A stretch of 64,000 nt of DNA, taken from NCBI RefSeq assembly GCF_021596945.1, contig NZ_CP063779.1, positions 3,260,001-3,324,000 on the forward strand, written 5' to 3'. A program made the translations under genes and the position numbers. The notes under the pieces are model-generated. The model ran no database searches, was not told where the DNA came from, and saw nothing but the letters and a program-made list of their open reading frames with translations. Each line of letters starts with the position of its first letter. The first letter of the stretch is position 1. Origin of the DNA: Mongoliitalea daihaiensis (GTDB lineage Bacteria > Bacteroidota > Bacteroidia > Cytophagales > Cyclobacteriaceae). Shown here in pieces: positions 44,090-54,177 of this stretch.

Positions 44090-44797
44090 TTATTCAAACA
44101 TGTCGCGTGTATATGTTTTCTCCGTGATTTCTTTCACTACCTGATCTAGTTCCTTTGCAGAATGTTCTAATTGAAGCATGGTTTTTTTAAATGCTTTTTG
44201 GGTAAGATCATGGTCGTGTAAAATATCAATCAGCCCTAAGATTCTTGCTAGAGGTGCCCTGACTATATGAGATTGCATCCAAGCGATATCTTTCAAAGCG
44301 TTTAACTGCTCTTTGATTGCCTCATTACTTTTACTTAATTCTTTTGTTCTTTCAGCTACTTTTTCTTCTAACATTTGATTTTGCTTTTGGAGCTGTTTGA
44401 ACAAATAAGCATTTAAAAGTAAATTTTTAATTCTCAACGTAACCTCCACTAGATCAAATGGTTTTGTCAAGAAATCATGCGCCCCGAGGGATAATGCTTT
44501 TTGTTTAGTTGGCAACGTTACATCTGCTGTCAATACCAATACTTTCAAGTGTGCATAATGAGTTGGGTTTCCTTGGATTATTTTCAGGATATCGAACCCG
44601 GAAATGTGTGGCATCATCAAATCGAGCAGTACCAAGTCTGGTTTGAATTGATCAATTTGAGCGATAGCGTTTCTAGCATCAGTCTCTGTTGCTAATGATT
44701 GGTAACCATGGGTTTCCAGCAATTCTGTCAATAAATCTACATTGGATTCCTTATCGTCAATTATGAGTATTTTACATTTTTTTAGTTGTTCTTCCAT
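44090..44797 (-). CDS. Response regulator with C-terminal HisKA-like helices, no ATPase
   Basis: 235 residues. Receiver domain 1-125 with Asp59 (LVLLDLMMPHISG), Thr90 and Lys112 (LTKPFD). A coiled coil (about 130-165: QLQKQNQMLEEKVAERTKELSKSNEAI) leads to a helix pair with AWMQSHIVRAPLARILGLIDIL, where His178 sits like the H box of a HisKA dimerisation domain. No N, G or F boxes follow, so it cannot bind ATP by that domain. It may accept phosphate on His178 as an HPt substitute, or dimerise with the kinase. The start overlaps the hybrid kinase by 26 bp. Confidence 0.82.
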   Translation of the reverse strand: MEEQLKKCKILIIDDKESNVDLLTELLETHGYQSLATETDARNAIAQIDQFKPDLVLLDLMMPHISGFDILKIIQGNPTHYAHLKVLVLTADVTLPTKQKALSLGAHDFLTKPFDLVEVTLRIKNLLLNAYLFKQLQKQNQMLEEKVAERTKELSKSNEAIKEQLNALKDIAWMQSHIVRAPLARILGLIDILHDHDLTQKAFKKTMLQLEHSAKELDQVVKEITEKTYTRDMFE

Positions 44798-47700
44798 TGG
44801 TATTAATTAACTGGTCTAATTCAGTCAAAAATGATTGAATATTGATAGGTTTGGTTAGATACGCTACTGCTCCTAAGGAAAGCACATGCTGCACTTGTTC
44901 TTCGATGGCATCTGCACTGATGACAAGGACTGGGACATCTTTAGTTTCAGGGTAAGACTTTAAATTTTTGATGACCTCACTTCCGTGAATGTCTGGAAGA
45001 TTCAGATCCAGTAAGATAACTTTAGGCTTATATTCTTTGACCAGTTGAACTGTCTGCTTTCCATAAATCGAAGAAATTAACGTCAAAGAAGGCCGGGCTG
45101 TTTGCAGGATATCCTCCACCAATTTCAAATTGGCGCTGTTATCCTCTACATATAGGATAGTTGCTTCAGGGGAATCTGTTCTCAATTCATCAATCAGGAG
45201 ATCGTAAGACAAAGAATTCAATTGGTGATCTGTATGTTTTACTTTTTCAAATTCTACTGCAAAAGTGCTCCCTTTATCCAGTTCACTTTCCACATAAATA
45301 TTCCCTCGCATGATTTCTGTCAATTTTTTAACAACAGCAAGTCCTAGCCCTGTACCTTCAATTTCCGAATGAGTATTGACAATCCGTTCAAAAGGGTTGA
45401 AAATCCGTTCAAAATTTTCTTCTGCTATTCCAAAACCACTGTCATGCACTAAAATACGAATTTTTTCTCGATTGTAAGAATCAAATATTTTGTGACATTC
45501 GAGCTTCACGTATCCCTGAGGGTGGTTATACTTGATGGCATTATTGATCAAGTTTAACAAAATCTGTTTGAGTCTTTGTTTATCTGCGTAGATAAAAGCA
45601 TCAAACTCTTCGCAATCCAGCATTTCCACTTGAATTTGATTTTTGGTAGCCAAGGGACTGACTGTTTCTATCATTTCAAGTAAAATGGGACGAAGCTGAA
45701 CAGGTTCTAGGGATAAGGAAATTTTTCCTGCATCAATTTTTGATATATCTAAAATTTCATTGATCAAGTCCAATAGATGATGACCACTTTTTAAGATTTG
45801 AGAAATTCCTTTTACTTGTTTTTCAGATAATTCTCCCATCTCGAGTAACTGAGCAAAACCCAGAATGGAGTTCATCGGGGTTCGTAATTCATGGCTCATT
45901 CTAGATAGAAACTCACTTTTTGCATGATTAGCTCTTTCAGCTTCTTTTTTAGCTTGTTCCATCTCCTGAGTACGCTCAATGACCCGTTCTTCCAAGTTCA
46001 TATTCAGTTCAATCAATCCTTTCTCAGCATTGACACGATCTGTAATGTTTCGAACAAATGCTAATACTCGATTATTGGCAAGTGGAACCATCCTGGATTC
46101 GTAGTAATTGATTTTTTCATAAATCTCAATCTCATATTCATAGGTTACTCTTTCTTGAGTTTGCAAACACGTAGCAAGATGTTCTGCATGAATTAACCTT
46201 CCATCAGTCCCAAAAATATCTAACAAACTAGCTCCAATAATTTGATTTCTAGGTAATTTTAAGTCAGCTTCATTGCTGGCAAAAAAAGATTGGATAATTT
46301 CTTCTTGATTCAAAATAAAAATTAAATCAGGATTGGCTATAAGGATGGCGTTCAGTCGATCGTTTTGCTCTTTGAGTTGTTCTTCTGCAACTTTCCTTTC
46401 CGTAATATCTGAATCGGACCCCCTGTAACCAATGATATGCTGTTGATGATCCATCATCGGGGTGGCATTGGTAGTGACCCAAATGAGTTGTCCACTTTTA
46501 GTTTGAATGGGATTTTCAAAATCTTTAATCGTAATCCTTTCTTTGACAAGTCTGATTGCTTTCTCTTTAAAATTTTCTTTCAGATTATCAGGATGCATGT
46601 CATAGAAATGTTTTTTTCCTATTAACTCTTCCGGCTTATAACCAAAAACCTTTTCTGCAGCAGGTGAAATAAATGTATAAAACCCATCTAAGTCAATCTC
46701 CCAAATTACTGTCTGACTTTGTTCAGTGATTTGTCTAAATCGCTCTTCACTAATGGCAAGATTTCGCTCGGTTTGTAATTTCTCTGATATATCTTCTTTG
46801 ATAGCGATGTAATGGGTAATCTGCCCACTTTCATTTTTAATGGGCCCTATAGTTGCTTTTTCAGTGTAGGTTTCACCACATTTCTTTCGATTATAAAGTA
46901 AGCCTTGCCATAGCTCCCCTTTGGTTATTGTACCCCATAATTTCTCATGATCAGAGTTTGGAGTGAGTCCTGATTTAAGTACTCTCGGGTTTTTACCTAT
47001 CAATTCATCAGGACTATATCCTGTAACTTTAAATGTGGAGCTATTGGCATATTCAATATTCCCTTCTAAGTTGGTAATAACAATGCTCAAAGGGTTCTGT
47101 TCAACCGCCATAGACAGTTTTCGGAGTTTTTCTTCTGATGCCTTTTTTCCAGTAATATCATCCCACACTACAAAAACCTGTTCTTCCCCGTCTATAGTTA
47201 GTTTGGACGCGAATACATCCACAATCAAAGGGCTTCCATCCACCTTGGAATGAACCCATTCAAAATACTGATTTTCCCCTTTTGAAATCAGTTGGAGTAA
47301 TTTGTTTTCGATTTTTTCTGAATGAATCCCGTTGGGTTGATATATAGGGGATAGTTGGGAAGGACTTTTTCCTAAAATATCTTTTTTTTGACCTCCAATC
47401 ATTTCTATTGCAGCCAAATTGCATTCGATAAATTTACCTTCTTTGATCAACAATACACCATTGGGAGAATGATCAAATAAAAACTTGTATTTACTTTCAC
47501 TGTAGGCAATCGCACGCTCTGCTTGTTTGCGATTGGTGATATCAATGCCCATGCACTGAATTTCATAGGGATTGCCTTTTTGATCAACTAAGCAAACAAA
47601 TTCCCAAAGGGTAGTCCTAAAACCACCTCCTTTTTTGGGTTTATCCAACTCAACTTGAAAGATTTTTCCTGGCTTTTTAAAACATTTCTGGACAATGTCC

Positions 47701-48785
47701 AGCGTACGTTGATGATGATGTGGAGCTATGGATTCAAAGGCATTATGTTTGTGGGCTGGGATATCCTTATAAAGCCAACCAAATTCTCTATCAAAGGTAT
47801 CATTGGTATATAAATGTATGCCTTCCAAATCGGTTCGAAGTACAAAGTTTGTTTGAGACCTCACCAAGTTGTTTAGCCTTAATTCACTTTGCTCCAAGGA
47901 TAAAATGGTTCTTTTTTTAGCAACATAATCTCCTAAAGTTTTGGAAATGGTATCCAACAAAAATCCTTCCATCTCCATAAATGATCGATCCCTCGTCAAC
48001 ATGACGCTAAACTTAGTGGTGGAAGATGAGGAAAAATCACGGATTAACTGAAATGGATACGGTCGAAAGTTTTTAGAGTAACACTCCATATCTTCGAATA
48101 GGATTCTTACCCCAGTTTTATGGGGCGATTGAAATCCAGACGAAATAATTTCAACGGATGCTTGAAGATACTGTTTAATAGGTAATTCCCTCTCTCCAAG
48201 GGATATAAGTTGATGCACACAATGAAGACCTTGTGATTGCTGTGCTATGCTTGCCTGCTGTACCTGTAAGCCAGTTAATTGATGGTAAACTTTATTGAAT
48301 ACATTTAAGAGACTGAAGGCTGAAGGTGTTAGCTGTGTTTGAGTGAATGCAAATGCAGAGATTAAATACTGTAGTTGATCCGTTTTTCGAATATGCAAAT
48401 GACTCATACCCATATCAAGTAGGATCTTTGATAATAAGCTTGCATTGGTCAATTCAACTAACTCATCTAAAGGAAGAGATTCCAGTGATTGCAAAAGTGT
48501 TTTTTCCTCTACTGACGAAAAGAATTGTAAAATTTTACTGCTCTCTATTGTTTGATTGTCCAACCATCCATTGAACCGCGTTAGGGATTGTTGAGAAAGG
48601 CTGTAATCAAAGAAGCAGAGTCCTTTCGCTTGCAGGAGGTTACATACTTCGGGGACTCTTGTTTCCCACCACAGGGCCACATCCCAAGAAGAGATGTTTT
48701 CGCTGTAACTCACCCAATCCTTCAATAGACTATTTTCCAAAATCAAGAGGGCTTCTCTAGGAATTTGTGCAACAGGATCATTCAT
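44772..48785 (-). CDS. Hybrid sensor histidine kinase with five PAS domains
   Basis: 1337 residues without a signal peptide or membrane helix, so cytoplasmic. Residues 1-295 are a helical region of unknown type. Five PAS domains begin near 300, 425, 555, 677 and 801 (for example LSIVITNLEGNIEYANSST and VIWEIDLDGFYTFISPAAE). A coiled coil (about 920-955) leads to HisKA with His965 (MSHELRTPMNSILGF), then an HATPase domain (LKQILLNLINNAIKYNHPQG; DSGFGIAEENFERIFNPFER; GTGLGLAVVKKLTE). A C-terminal receiver domain carries Asp1260 (ILLDLNLPDIHG). Phosphate can move His965 to Asp1260 and on to the downstream regulators. It heads a five-gene operon with overlapping ends. Confidence 0.93.
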   Translation of the reverse strand: MNDPVAQIPREALLILENSLLKDWVSYSENISSWDVALWWETRVPEVCNLLQAKGLCFFDYSLSQQSLTRFNGWLDNQTIESSKILQFFSSVEEKTLLQSLESLPLDELVELTNASLLSKILLDMGMSHLHIRKTDQLQYLISAFAFTQTQLTPSAFSLLNVFNKVYHQLTGLQVQQASIAQQSQGLHCVHQLISLGERELPIKQYLQASVEIISSGFQSPHKTGVRILFEDMECYSKNFRPYPFQLIRDFSSSSTTKFSVMLTRDRSFMEMEGFLLDTISKTLGDYVAKKRTILSLEQSELRLNNLVRSQTNFVLRTDLEGIHLYTNDTFDREFGWLYKDIPAHKHNAFESIAPHHHQRTLDIVQKCFKKPGKIFQVELDKPKKGGGFRTTLWEFVCLVDQKGNPYEIQCMGIDITNRKQAERAIAYSESKYKFLFDHSPNGVLLIKEGKFIECNLAAIEMIGGQKKDILGKSPSQLSPIYQPNGIHSEKIENKLLQLISKGENQYFEWVHSKVDGSPLIVDVFASKLTIDGEEQVFVVWDDITGKKASEEKLRKLSMAVEQNPLSIVITNLEGNIEYANSSTFKVTGYSPDELIGKNPRVLKSGLTPNSDHEKLWGTITKGELWQGLLYNRKKCGETYTEKATIGPIKNESGQITHYIAIKEDISEKLQTERNLAISEERFRQITEQSQTVIWEIDLDGFYTFISPAAEKVFGYKPEELIGKKHFYDMHPDNLKENFKEKAIRLVKERITIKDFENPIQTKSGQLIWVTTNATPMMDHQQHIIGYRGSDSDITERKVAEEQLKEQNDRLNAILIANPDLIFILNQEEIIQSFFASNEADLKLPRNQIIGASLLDIFGTDGRLIHAEHLATCLQTQERVTYEYEIEIYEKINYYESRMVPLANNRVLAFVRNITDRVNAEKGLIELNMNLEERVIERTQEMEQAKKEAERANHAKSEFLSRMSHELRTPMNSILGFAQLLEMGELSEKQVKGISQILKSGHHLLDLINEILDISKIDAGKISLSLEPVQLRPILLEMIETVSPLATKNQIQVEMLDCEEFDAFIYADKQRLKQILLNLINNAIKYNHPQGYVKLECHKIFDSYNREKIRILVHDSGFGIAEENFERIFNPFERIVNTHSEIEGTGLGLAVVKKLTEIMRGNIYVESELDKGSTFAVEFEKVKHTDHQLNSLSYDLLIDELRTDSPEATILYVEDNSANLKLVEDILQTARPSLTLISSIYGKQTVQLVKEYKPKVILLDLNLPDIHGSEVIKNLKSYPETKDVPVLVISADAIEEQVQHVLSLGAVAYLTKPINIQSFLTELDQLINTNGRTTKKM

Positions 48786-48874
48786 AAATTTATCATTGTA
48801 ATGTGAATCACAGCAAAGGTAAAAATTACAGATTCCTCGTTAAAAATCAAAATAAAATTTCTTATTTAGATCCT

Positions 48875-51800
48875 TTATCCGAGTTCTCTTAAATCAACTG
48901 GTACAACTCTTGAAACGCCTGCTTCGATCATGGTGATGCCATAAATGATATCCGTACTTGCCATAGTTCGCTTATTGTGCGTAACGATAATGAACTGCGA
49001 TTCTTTAGAGAAGTTTTGAATAATATTATTGAATTTATCAATATTGGCATCATCCAAAGGGGCATCCACCTCATCAAAAATACAGAAGGGCGCTGGCTTC
49101 AATAAGTAGATGGCAAATAGAAGGGAGGTGGCAGTCAGAGTTTTTTCTCCACCCGACAACTGATTAATGGTCAAAGGCCTTTTACCTTTTGGTTTTGCGA
49201 TAATCTCTATGCTGCTGTCCAATGGCTTTTCAGGGTCGACGAGAATCAAATCACACTGATCCTCTTCCGTGAATAGCGAACGGAAAACATGGATAAAGTT
49301 TGCCTTTATCGCTGCAAATGCAGTTAAAAATGTTTCTTTCGCTACTTGCTCGATTTCATCGATGGTTTCGATCAAGGAGGTTTTGGCAACTAATAAATCG
49401 TCCCGTTGGGTGGAAATAAACGTGTGCCGTTCTTTGATCTCATCATATGCTTCCATGGCCATAGGGTTAATAGGACCTATTTTTTCCAAGCGTTCCCTAT
49501 TTTTGGTTACCAACTGCCTCAAATCACTTTCCGAAATTTCTTTAAAACCCTCTGCAACTTCGGGGTTTTCTTCCATCAGTTGCTCTAAATCAATCTCAAA
49601 CTCCACTTCTAAGCGCTCCTTCATACTTGCCAATTTGAGTTTGACTTCATTCATACTTTGCTCCAATTGATGAATCAGTGTATCGAAGTTTTCTTTTGAT
49701 TTTTGAAGTTCACGGATTTGTTTATCAATCAAATCTATATCACCACGGCAGGCATAATAATCTTTTTCAGCTTCAACAACTCCCTTGTCAATATTTTCTT
49801 TTTCTGCATACAATTCAATCAGCTCATCATCCTTGATCTCATTGGTGTCCAAGAGAACTTTGATTTCTGCATCGATTTGACTCAACTCAGCTTGTGATTT
49901 TTCAATTCGTTCTTTACTAGATTCGAAAGCAGCTTGCTTAAATTCAATCTCTTGAATCAGGCTATTGACTTTATTGAGTTGCTGATGATAAAGGATGTTT
50001 TCTTGATTAAAATGACTGGACTTTTGGGTCATTTTAGCAGTTTCTTCAGCTAATTGAATTTCTAATTCCTCCAATGTATAGCCAAGTTCCTCCAAAGACG
50101 CGCGTTCATCCAATAAGTCAGGGGTAATGCTTGCTAAGCTGATTTCCAGATTTTCAATCCGTTCCAAAATATCTTCCCGCTTATTGGCATTAGAATTCAA
50201 AAGTTCTGCTAGTTGTTCTTTTTTGGTGCGGATAGAAATGTATTGCTGATTCAATTCATTGATTTCCTCTTGCAAGTGTTCTATAGATGATTTGTAGGAA
50301 ACATCTTTTAGTTTAATCATGTCAGAGACCTTATTATCCAGATTAGATCGAACAGAGGATAGCTTTTTATGGAGTTCTCTGATTTCCTTCTCTAATTTTT
50401 CCAAATTCTTGGCTCGTCCGATCCGTTTTCCTTCGAAAAGGCCCACAGAACCACCGCTGATACTGAATTTTCGCTTGGTGTATTTACCACTTTCGGAGAT
50501 AAAAATAGCCTCTTGTCCTACTGGAAAGTCCTTATGATCTCCCTTAACTATGTAGACGTCATCTAGAATAAAGGCAATTAATTTGGCATACTTTTCATCG
50601 TATTCGATGATTTCAGTAGCAGGAATAGCATTGGCAAATAATTTGGTTTGACTAGGTTGGAAATTTTTAAACTGGTCTAATACAAAGAAATTAGCCTTTC
50701 CTTTTGCCGAATCACTTAAAAGATTGACAGCGGTAATAGCCTGCTCCTCTGTTTCCACTACATAGTAGTTCATGTAGGTTTCTAGGTAGTTTTCAACTGT
50801 TACCCTGTAGCGTTCATCCGTGGTCAATACATCAGAGAGTAGGGGAGTCTCTTTTGCCCACGTGGAGTTTTTCTTCAAAAACTTAATGGCCTCTGGAAAT
50901 CCTTCCAGGTTTTCTACCAAGGATTTGGTAAGATTATACTCATTTTGTTTGGCATCAAGCTTTCGTGAAAGCTGTGTAACTTCCTCCCGGATTATTTCCA
51001 GAACACGGTTTCCTTCTTCGATTTTCTGGAGTTGCTCTTCCTCTTTAGTTTTGAAAGCTTGCAATGCTTCAAGCTTATTATCCAATTGCTCTTTTAAATC
51101 AAGAATTTTATCCTCAAATTCCAGTAGGCTGCTTTCTTGGGTAGTGTCATCTACCGCAGTTTTTTCTAACTCCTGTTTTAAGGTCGATAATTGGATTTGT
51201 TTGATTTCTTGGTCTTTTGAAAGCTGATAAACCCGTTCTTTTTTACTGTTATGTAGACGAGCGCTTTCCTTTTGCTGCTCTTGAATCTGTTGCTGTACGC
51301 TTTTCTGATGCTCATATTCCTGCTTGAGCTCTTCAATGATGAGTGACTTTTCAGCTAGTTGCTTTTCAGAAGATTCTTTTTCTTGCTCCAAAGAACGGAT
51401 GCTAAAACCAGCTCGATCATTGGATTTGCGGTCTGCATCGATTTGTTCCCGAAGTTTCTGGGACCGATCTTCCAAAAATCGTGATCGCTCATTTTTGATT
51501 TTTTTATCACTTTCAAATTGCCGGATTTTGTTGACGTGCTCATTGAGGGACTTCTGCCTACTACTTAGCAATTTTTCTTTTTGAATCAAATCTGCTTTCA
51601 ACTGCTCAAGACGGGATTCTAATGCTGCCATTTGTGTTTGTATACCCAACTTTCGGTCATTTTCTCCCACGACTTTTCCGTGAAGGTCAATCAGTTGATC
51701 TTGGTATTTTTGAACAGATTTTTTGGCAAGATTGATACTAGCTTCTTTGTATTCTGCTTTGATTTCAAAATATTTGGCTGTTTGCTTGGCCTGCTTTTCT

Positions 51801-52414
51801 AAGCTTTTCAGATTTTTCTCAATCTCATATAAAATATCCTCAACTCGATCTAAGTCTGCATCTGTATCCTCCAACTTCCGCAGTGTTTCCTTTTTTCGGG
51901 TCTTAAACTTAGAAATACCTGCTGCTTCCTCGAAAAGATCTCTTCGGGAATTGTTTTTGTCATTGAGAAGCTCATCGATCATTTTTAATTCGATGATTGC
52001 GTAGCTATTGGAGTTGATACCCGTATCCATAAACAGGTTCGTGATATCCTTCAACCGACATACGATTCCATTCAATAAATATTCACTTTCCCCACTTCTG
52101 TAGTAGCGACGGGTAATGGTAACATGTGTGTATTCTGTTGGAAGTAGGTTTTTTGTATTTTCAAAAGTCAGGGAGACTTCTGCCATGTTGGTAGGTTTCC
52201 TGTTCTTCGTGCCATTGAAAATGACATTTTCCATTTTATCTGACCGAAGCATCCGTGTTTTCTGTTCCCCCAACACCCAACGAATAGCATCCACTACATT
52301 TGATTTTCCACAGCCATTTGGCCCTACCACTCCGGTGATCCCTTTATCAAAATGAATGACCATGCGGTCACCAAAACTTTTAAAACCCTTTATTTCCAGC
52401 TTGCTAAGTAGCAT
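48875..52414 (-). CDS. smc: Chromosome segregation protein SMC
   Basis: 1179 residues, the expected SMC length. Walker A VGPNGCGKSNVVDAIRWVLG is at about residues 30-50. Two long coiled coils flank a hinge at about 510-640 (FPEAIKFLKKNSTWAKETPLLSDVLT). The ABC signature is NQLSGGEKTLTATSLLFAIYLL and Walker B is FCIFDEVDAPLDDAN. It forms the condensin ring that compacts and separates chromosomes; scpA and scpB are not beside it. The gene lies 89 bp after the hybrid kinase start on the same strand and 77 bp before the Cys-motif gene. Confidence 0.97.
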   Translation of the reverse strand: MLLSKLEIKGFKSFGDRMVIHFDKGITGVVGPNGCGKSNVVDAIRWVLGEQKTRMLRSDKMENVIFNGTKNRKPTNMAEVSLTFENTKNLLPTEYTHVTITRRYYRSGESEYLLNGIVCRLKDITNLFMDTGINSNSYAIIELKMIDELLNDKNNSRRDLFEEAAGISKFKTRKKETLRKLEDTDADLDRVEDILYEIEKNLKSLEKQAKQTAKYFEIKAEYKEASINLAKKSVQKYQDQLIDLHGKVVGENDRKLGIQTQMAALESRLEQLKADLIQKEKLLSSRQKSLNEHVNKIRQFESDKKIKNERSRFLEDRSQKLREQIDADRKSNDRAGFSIRSLEQEKESSEKQLAEKSLIIEELKQEYEHQKSVQQQIQEQQKESARLHNSKKERVYQLSKDQEIKQIQLSTLKQELEKTAVDDTTQESSLLEFEDKILDLKEQLDNKLEALQAFKTKEEEQLQKIEEGNRVLEIIREEVTQLSRKLDAKQNEYNLTKSLVENLEGFPEAIKFLKKNSTWAKETPLLSDVLTTDERYRVTVENYLETYMNYYVVETEEQAITAVNLLSDSAKGKANFFVLDQFKNFQPSQTKLFANAIPATEIIEYDEKYAKLIAFILDDVYIVKGDHKDFPVGQEAIFISESGKYTKRKFSISGGSVGLFEGKRIGRAKNLEKLEKEIRELHKKLSSVRSNLDNKVSDMIKLKDVSYKSSIEHLQEEINELNQQYISIRTKKEQLAELLNSNANKREDILERIENLEISLASITPDLLDERASLEELGYTLEELEIQLAEETAKMTQKSSHFNQENILYHQQLNKVNSLIQEIEFKQAAFESSKERIEKSQAELSQIDAEIKVLLDTNEIKDDELIELYAEKENIDKGVVEAEKDYYACRGDIDLIDKQIRELQKSKENFDTLIHQLEQSMNEVKLKLASMKERLEVEFEIDLEQLMEENPEVAEGFKEISESDLRQLVTKNRERLEKIGPINPMAMEAYDEIKERHTFISTQRDDLLVAKTSLIETIDEIEQVAKETFLTAFAAIKANFIHVFRSLFTEEDQCDLILVDPEKPLDSSIEIIAKPKGKRPLTINQLSGGEKTLTATSLLFAIYLLKPAPFCIFDEVDAPLDDANIDKFNNIIQNFSKESQFIIVTHNKRTMASTDIIYGITMIEAGVSRVVPVDLRELG

Positions 52415-52491
52415 ACAGTGTCTTTACTAGCGTACGTATTTATGTTAGAATTTTGTAAGCGTGATTATGATAGCTAATTTGTTTTTTATAT

Positions 52492-53247
52492 TCAGGAATC
52501 GAAACCTGGCCTTTTGAAAAGCTCAGCGTCAGGAAATTGCGCTCGTATTTGACTTTCAATAGTGGATAACAAGCTTTTGGCATACAGTAGCTGTTCGGGT
52601 GCACTTGAAAATAAACTCTCTAAGCCTTCCCAAGCTTCTAGAGAGTCTTTAAGGCAAACCAAAATCAATTTAGCAATCCCATTGTAGTGGCGCTCTTCAA
52701 CGGGGTATTGATCCCAAAAATCCGCTTCTTCTTTTGAATTTAAAGCTACATGGACTTTGGAGGGAATTAAAGTCATATACCATTGGATGACTTCCAAGCT
52801 TTCATCCCTGATGGCTTCTAATTCATTGATTTTATCACCGCTTTGTAAGTGGATGTGTTCATGGAGGGACGCCCAGATTTCTGAGTTTTTCACCCAAGTG
52901 AGACAAGTATCTAAATAATCACTCGTTAAATTGCTCAGCGGATTGATGTCAACCATCAATTCATTTACTTGCATTTCATGATACGCTTCTTCCTGCTCTT
53001 CCTGAGTGATTTCATTTAGGTCAATTCCTTGTTCATCTGCCAGCTCTTGAAGCATATCCATGGAATTTTCCAGATTACCTTTCAGTTTGTCCCAAAAAGC
53101 ATCTTCATTCATATCGGCATCTTCATCGGGCCAGTCCCCATGCTCTTGCTGATATAATGTGCAACGGTCAGAAAAAGGACAACGCTCGCACCAACGGTTG
53201 CAATAATTGAATATTCCCGGAATATTTTGCGGGTTTGGTGTTTTCAT
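52492..53247 (-). CDS. Conserved protein with N-terminal Cys motif
   Basis: 251 residues. I do not recognise a named family. The N-terminus has NYCNRWCERCPFSDRCTLYQ, four Cys spaced CX3CX2CX5C, suited to bind zinc or an iron-sulfur cluster. An acidic linker (DWPDEDADMNEDAF) leads to a helical body (about 60-245). There is no signal peptide or membrane helix. It lies directly downstream of the GNAT gene (17 bp) and upstream of smc on the same strand. Neighbourhood with smc may be chance. Cys-rich starts of this kind occur in Bacteroidota proteins of unknown function. Confidence 0.6.
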   Translation of the reverse strand: MKTPNPQNIPGIFNYCNRWCERCPFSDRCTLYQQEHGDWPDEDADMNEDAFWDKLKGNLENSMDMLQELADEQGIDLNEITQEEQEEAYHEMQVNELMVDINPLSNLTSDYLDTCLTWVKNSEIWASLHEHIHLQSGDKINELEAIRDESLEVIQWYMTLIPSKVHVALNSKEEADFWDQYPVEERHYNGIAKLILVCLKDSLEAWEGLESLFSSAPEQLLYAKSLLSTIESQIRAQFPDAELFKRPGFDS

Positions 53248-53264
53248 AAATCCAGTAAAACTTA

Positions 53265-53774
53265 TTAACGATTTAAGGATAATTGCATCACATAATCATC
53301 CATGACATAGCCATTACCTATATCGATTACTTCCTCCGACACTTTGATAAATCCAAGATACTGATAAAAATCAATAGCCTGTGTATTATACTTGTTTACA
53401 TTCAAGAAAATCCCGTAGTCTCCTTGTTCATGAGCCAACTCCGTGATTTGATCCATCATTCTTCTTCCAACACCCATACCCTGAGCTTTAGGCCTGATAT
53501 ACAGCTTGTGAATTTTTGTCAACTCGTTTTCAATCCCATGTTGGATGCCTGCAAATCCTAGCACGGAATCTCCGGCTCTCGTCTGTGCCACCAAAAATTG
53601 ATGATTTTCCGTTTCTATTTGTTGTTGAAGTGTCTCGGTACTATACATCCAATCCAACATGTAGCGTATCTGACTTTCGTTCAGGATGTTCCCAAATGTA
53701 ATTGGCCATGTTTCTTCAGCAATGCTTTTGATAAAAGGTATATCAGAAATCGAAGCTTTTCTAATCTCTATCAT
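53265..53774 (-). CDS. GNAT-family N-acetyltransferase
   Basis: 169 residues. The acetyl-CoA motif A is IHKLYIRPKAQGMGVGRRMMDQI (Q/RxxGxG/A), with motif B at FLNVNKYNTQAIDFYQYLGF, the usual NxxAxxFYxxxGF. The N-terminus MIEIRKASISDIPFIKSIA is the common GNAT opening. It transfers an acetyl group from acetyl-CoA to an amine; the substrate is unknown. The start overlaps the NTF2-like gene by 14 bp, and the Cys-motif gene follows after 17 bp, making a minus-strand run. Confidence 0.88.
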   Translation of the reverse strand: MIEIRKASISDIPFIKSIAEETWPITFGNILNESQIRYMLDWMYSTETLQQQIETENHQFLVAQTRAGDSVLGFAGIQHGIENELTKIHKLYIRPKAQGMGVGRRMMDQITELAHEQGDYGIFLNVNKYNTQAIDFYQYLGFIKVSEEVIDIGNGYVMDDYVMQLSLNR

Positions 53775-54177
53775 AAATAAAGTATACTTCTGTTATTTTT
53801 TTATTGTGAATTTTGTAGATCGCGATGGCCTTCATCGGAGGTTGATTTTTGTCGATGGTCACCAATTCCTGATCTATGACCGTATTCCCCATGACCAATC
53901 GATTGACTAGGTAGCAATTTAAATCTGGAGTCCTAATAAACATGCGCCCATAGATTTCACTCATTCGTTGTTTGCCTTCGTAGAGTAGTTTGTCAGGAAA
54001 TTCATAGACTTTCACATCTTCTGCATAAGGAATAAGGAATGAGTCCAAATCCCGTTGATTGTAAGCATCTAGTTGGGCTTGTGCTAGTTGTTCAGCGACT
54101 GTGACCATAATTTCTTGAGCATAGAGGTTGCTGATAAAGGTAAGGCCCAAGAAGACAAGGCTCAAATTCTTATACAC
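53761..54177 (-). CDS. Exported NTF2/SnoaL-like protein
   Basis: 138 residues from a GTG at 54177. I prefer this start over the ATG at 54237 because the latter would overlap the upstream gene by 68 bp, and a good Shine-Dalgarno AGGAGG stands 9 nt before the GTG. The start opens a signal peptide (VYKNLSLVFLGLTFISNLYAQ). The mature part is a SnoaL/NTF2-type fold (AEQLAQAQLDAYNQRDLDSFLIPYAEDVKVYEFPD; IYKIHNKKITEVYFI). Such proteins bind small ligands or act as isomerases, but no catalytic residue pattern is clear. It overlaps the GNAT gene by 14 bp and the DUF6526 gene by 8 bp. Confidence 0.75.
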   Translation of the reverse strand: MYKNLSLVFLGLTFISNLYAQEIMVTVAEQLAQAQLDAYNQRDLDSFLIPYAEDVKVYEFPDKLLYEGKQRMSEIYGRMFIRTPDLNCYLVNRLVMGNTVIDQELVTIDKNQPPMKAIAIYKIHNKKITEVYFIYDRD

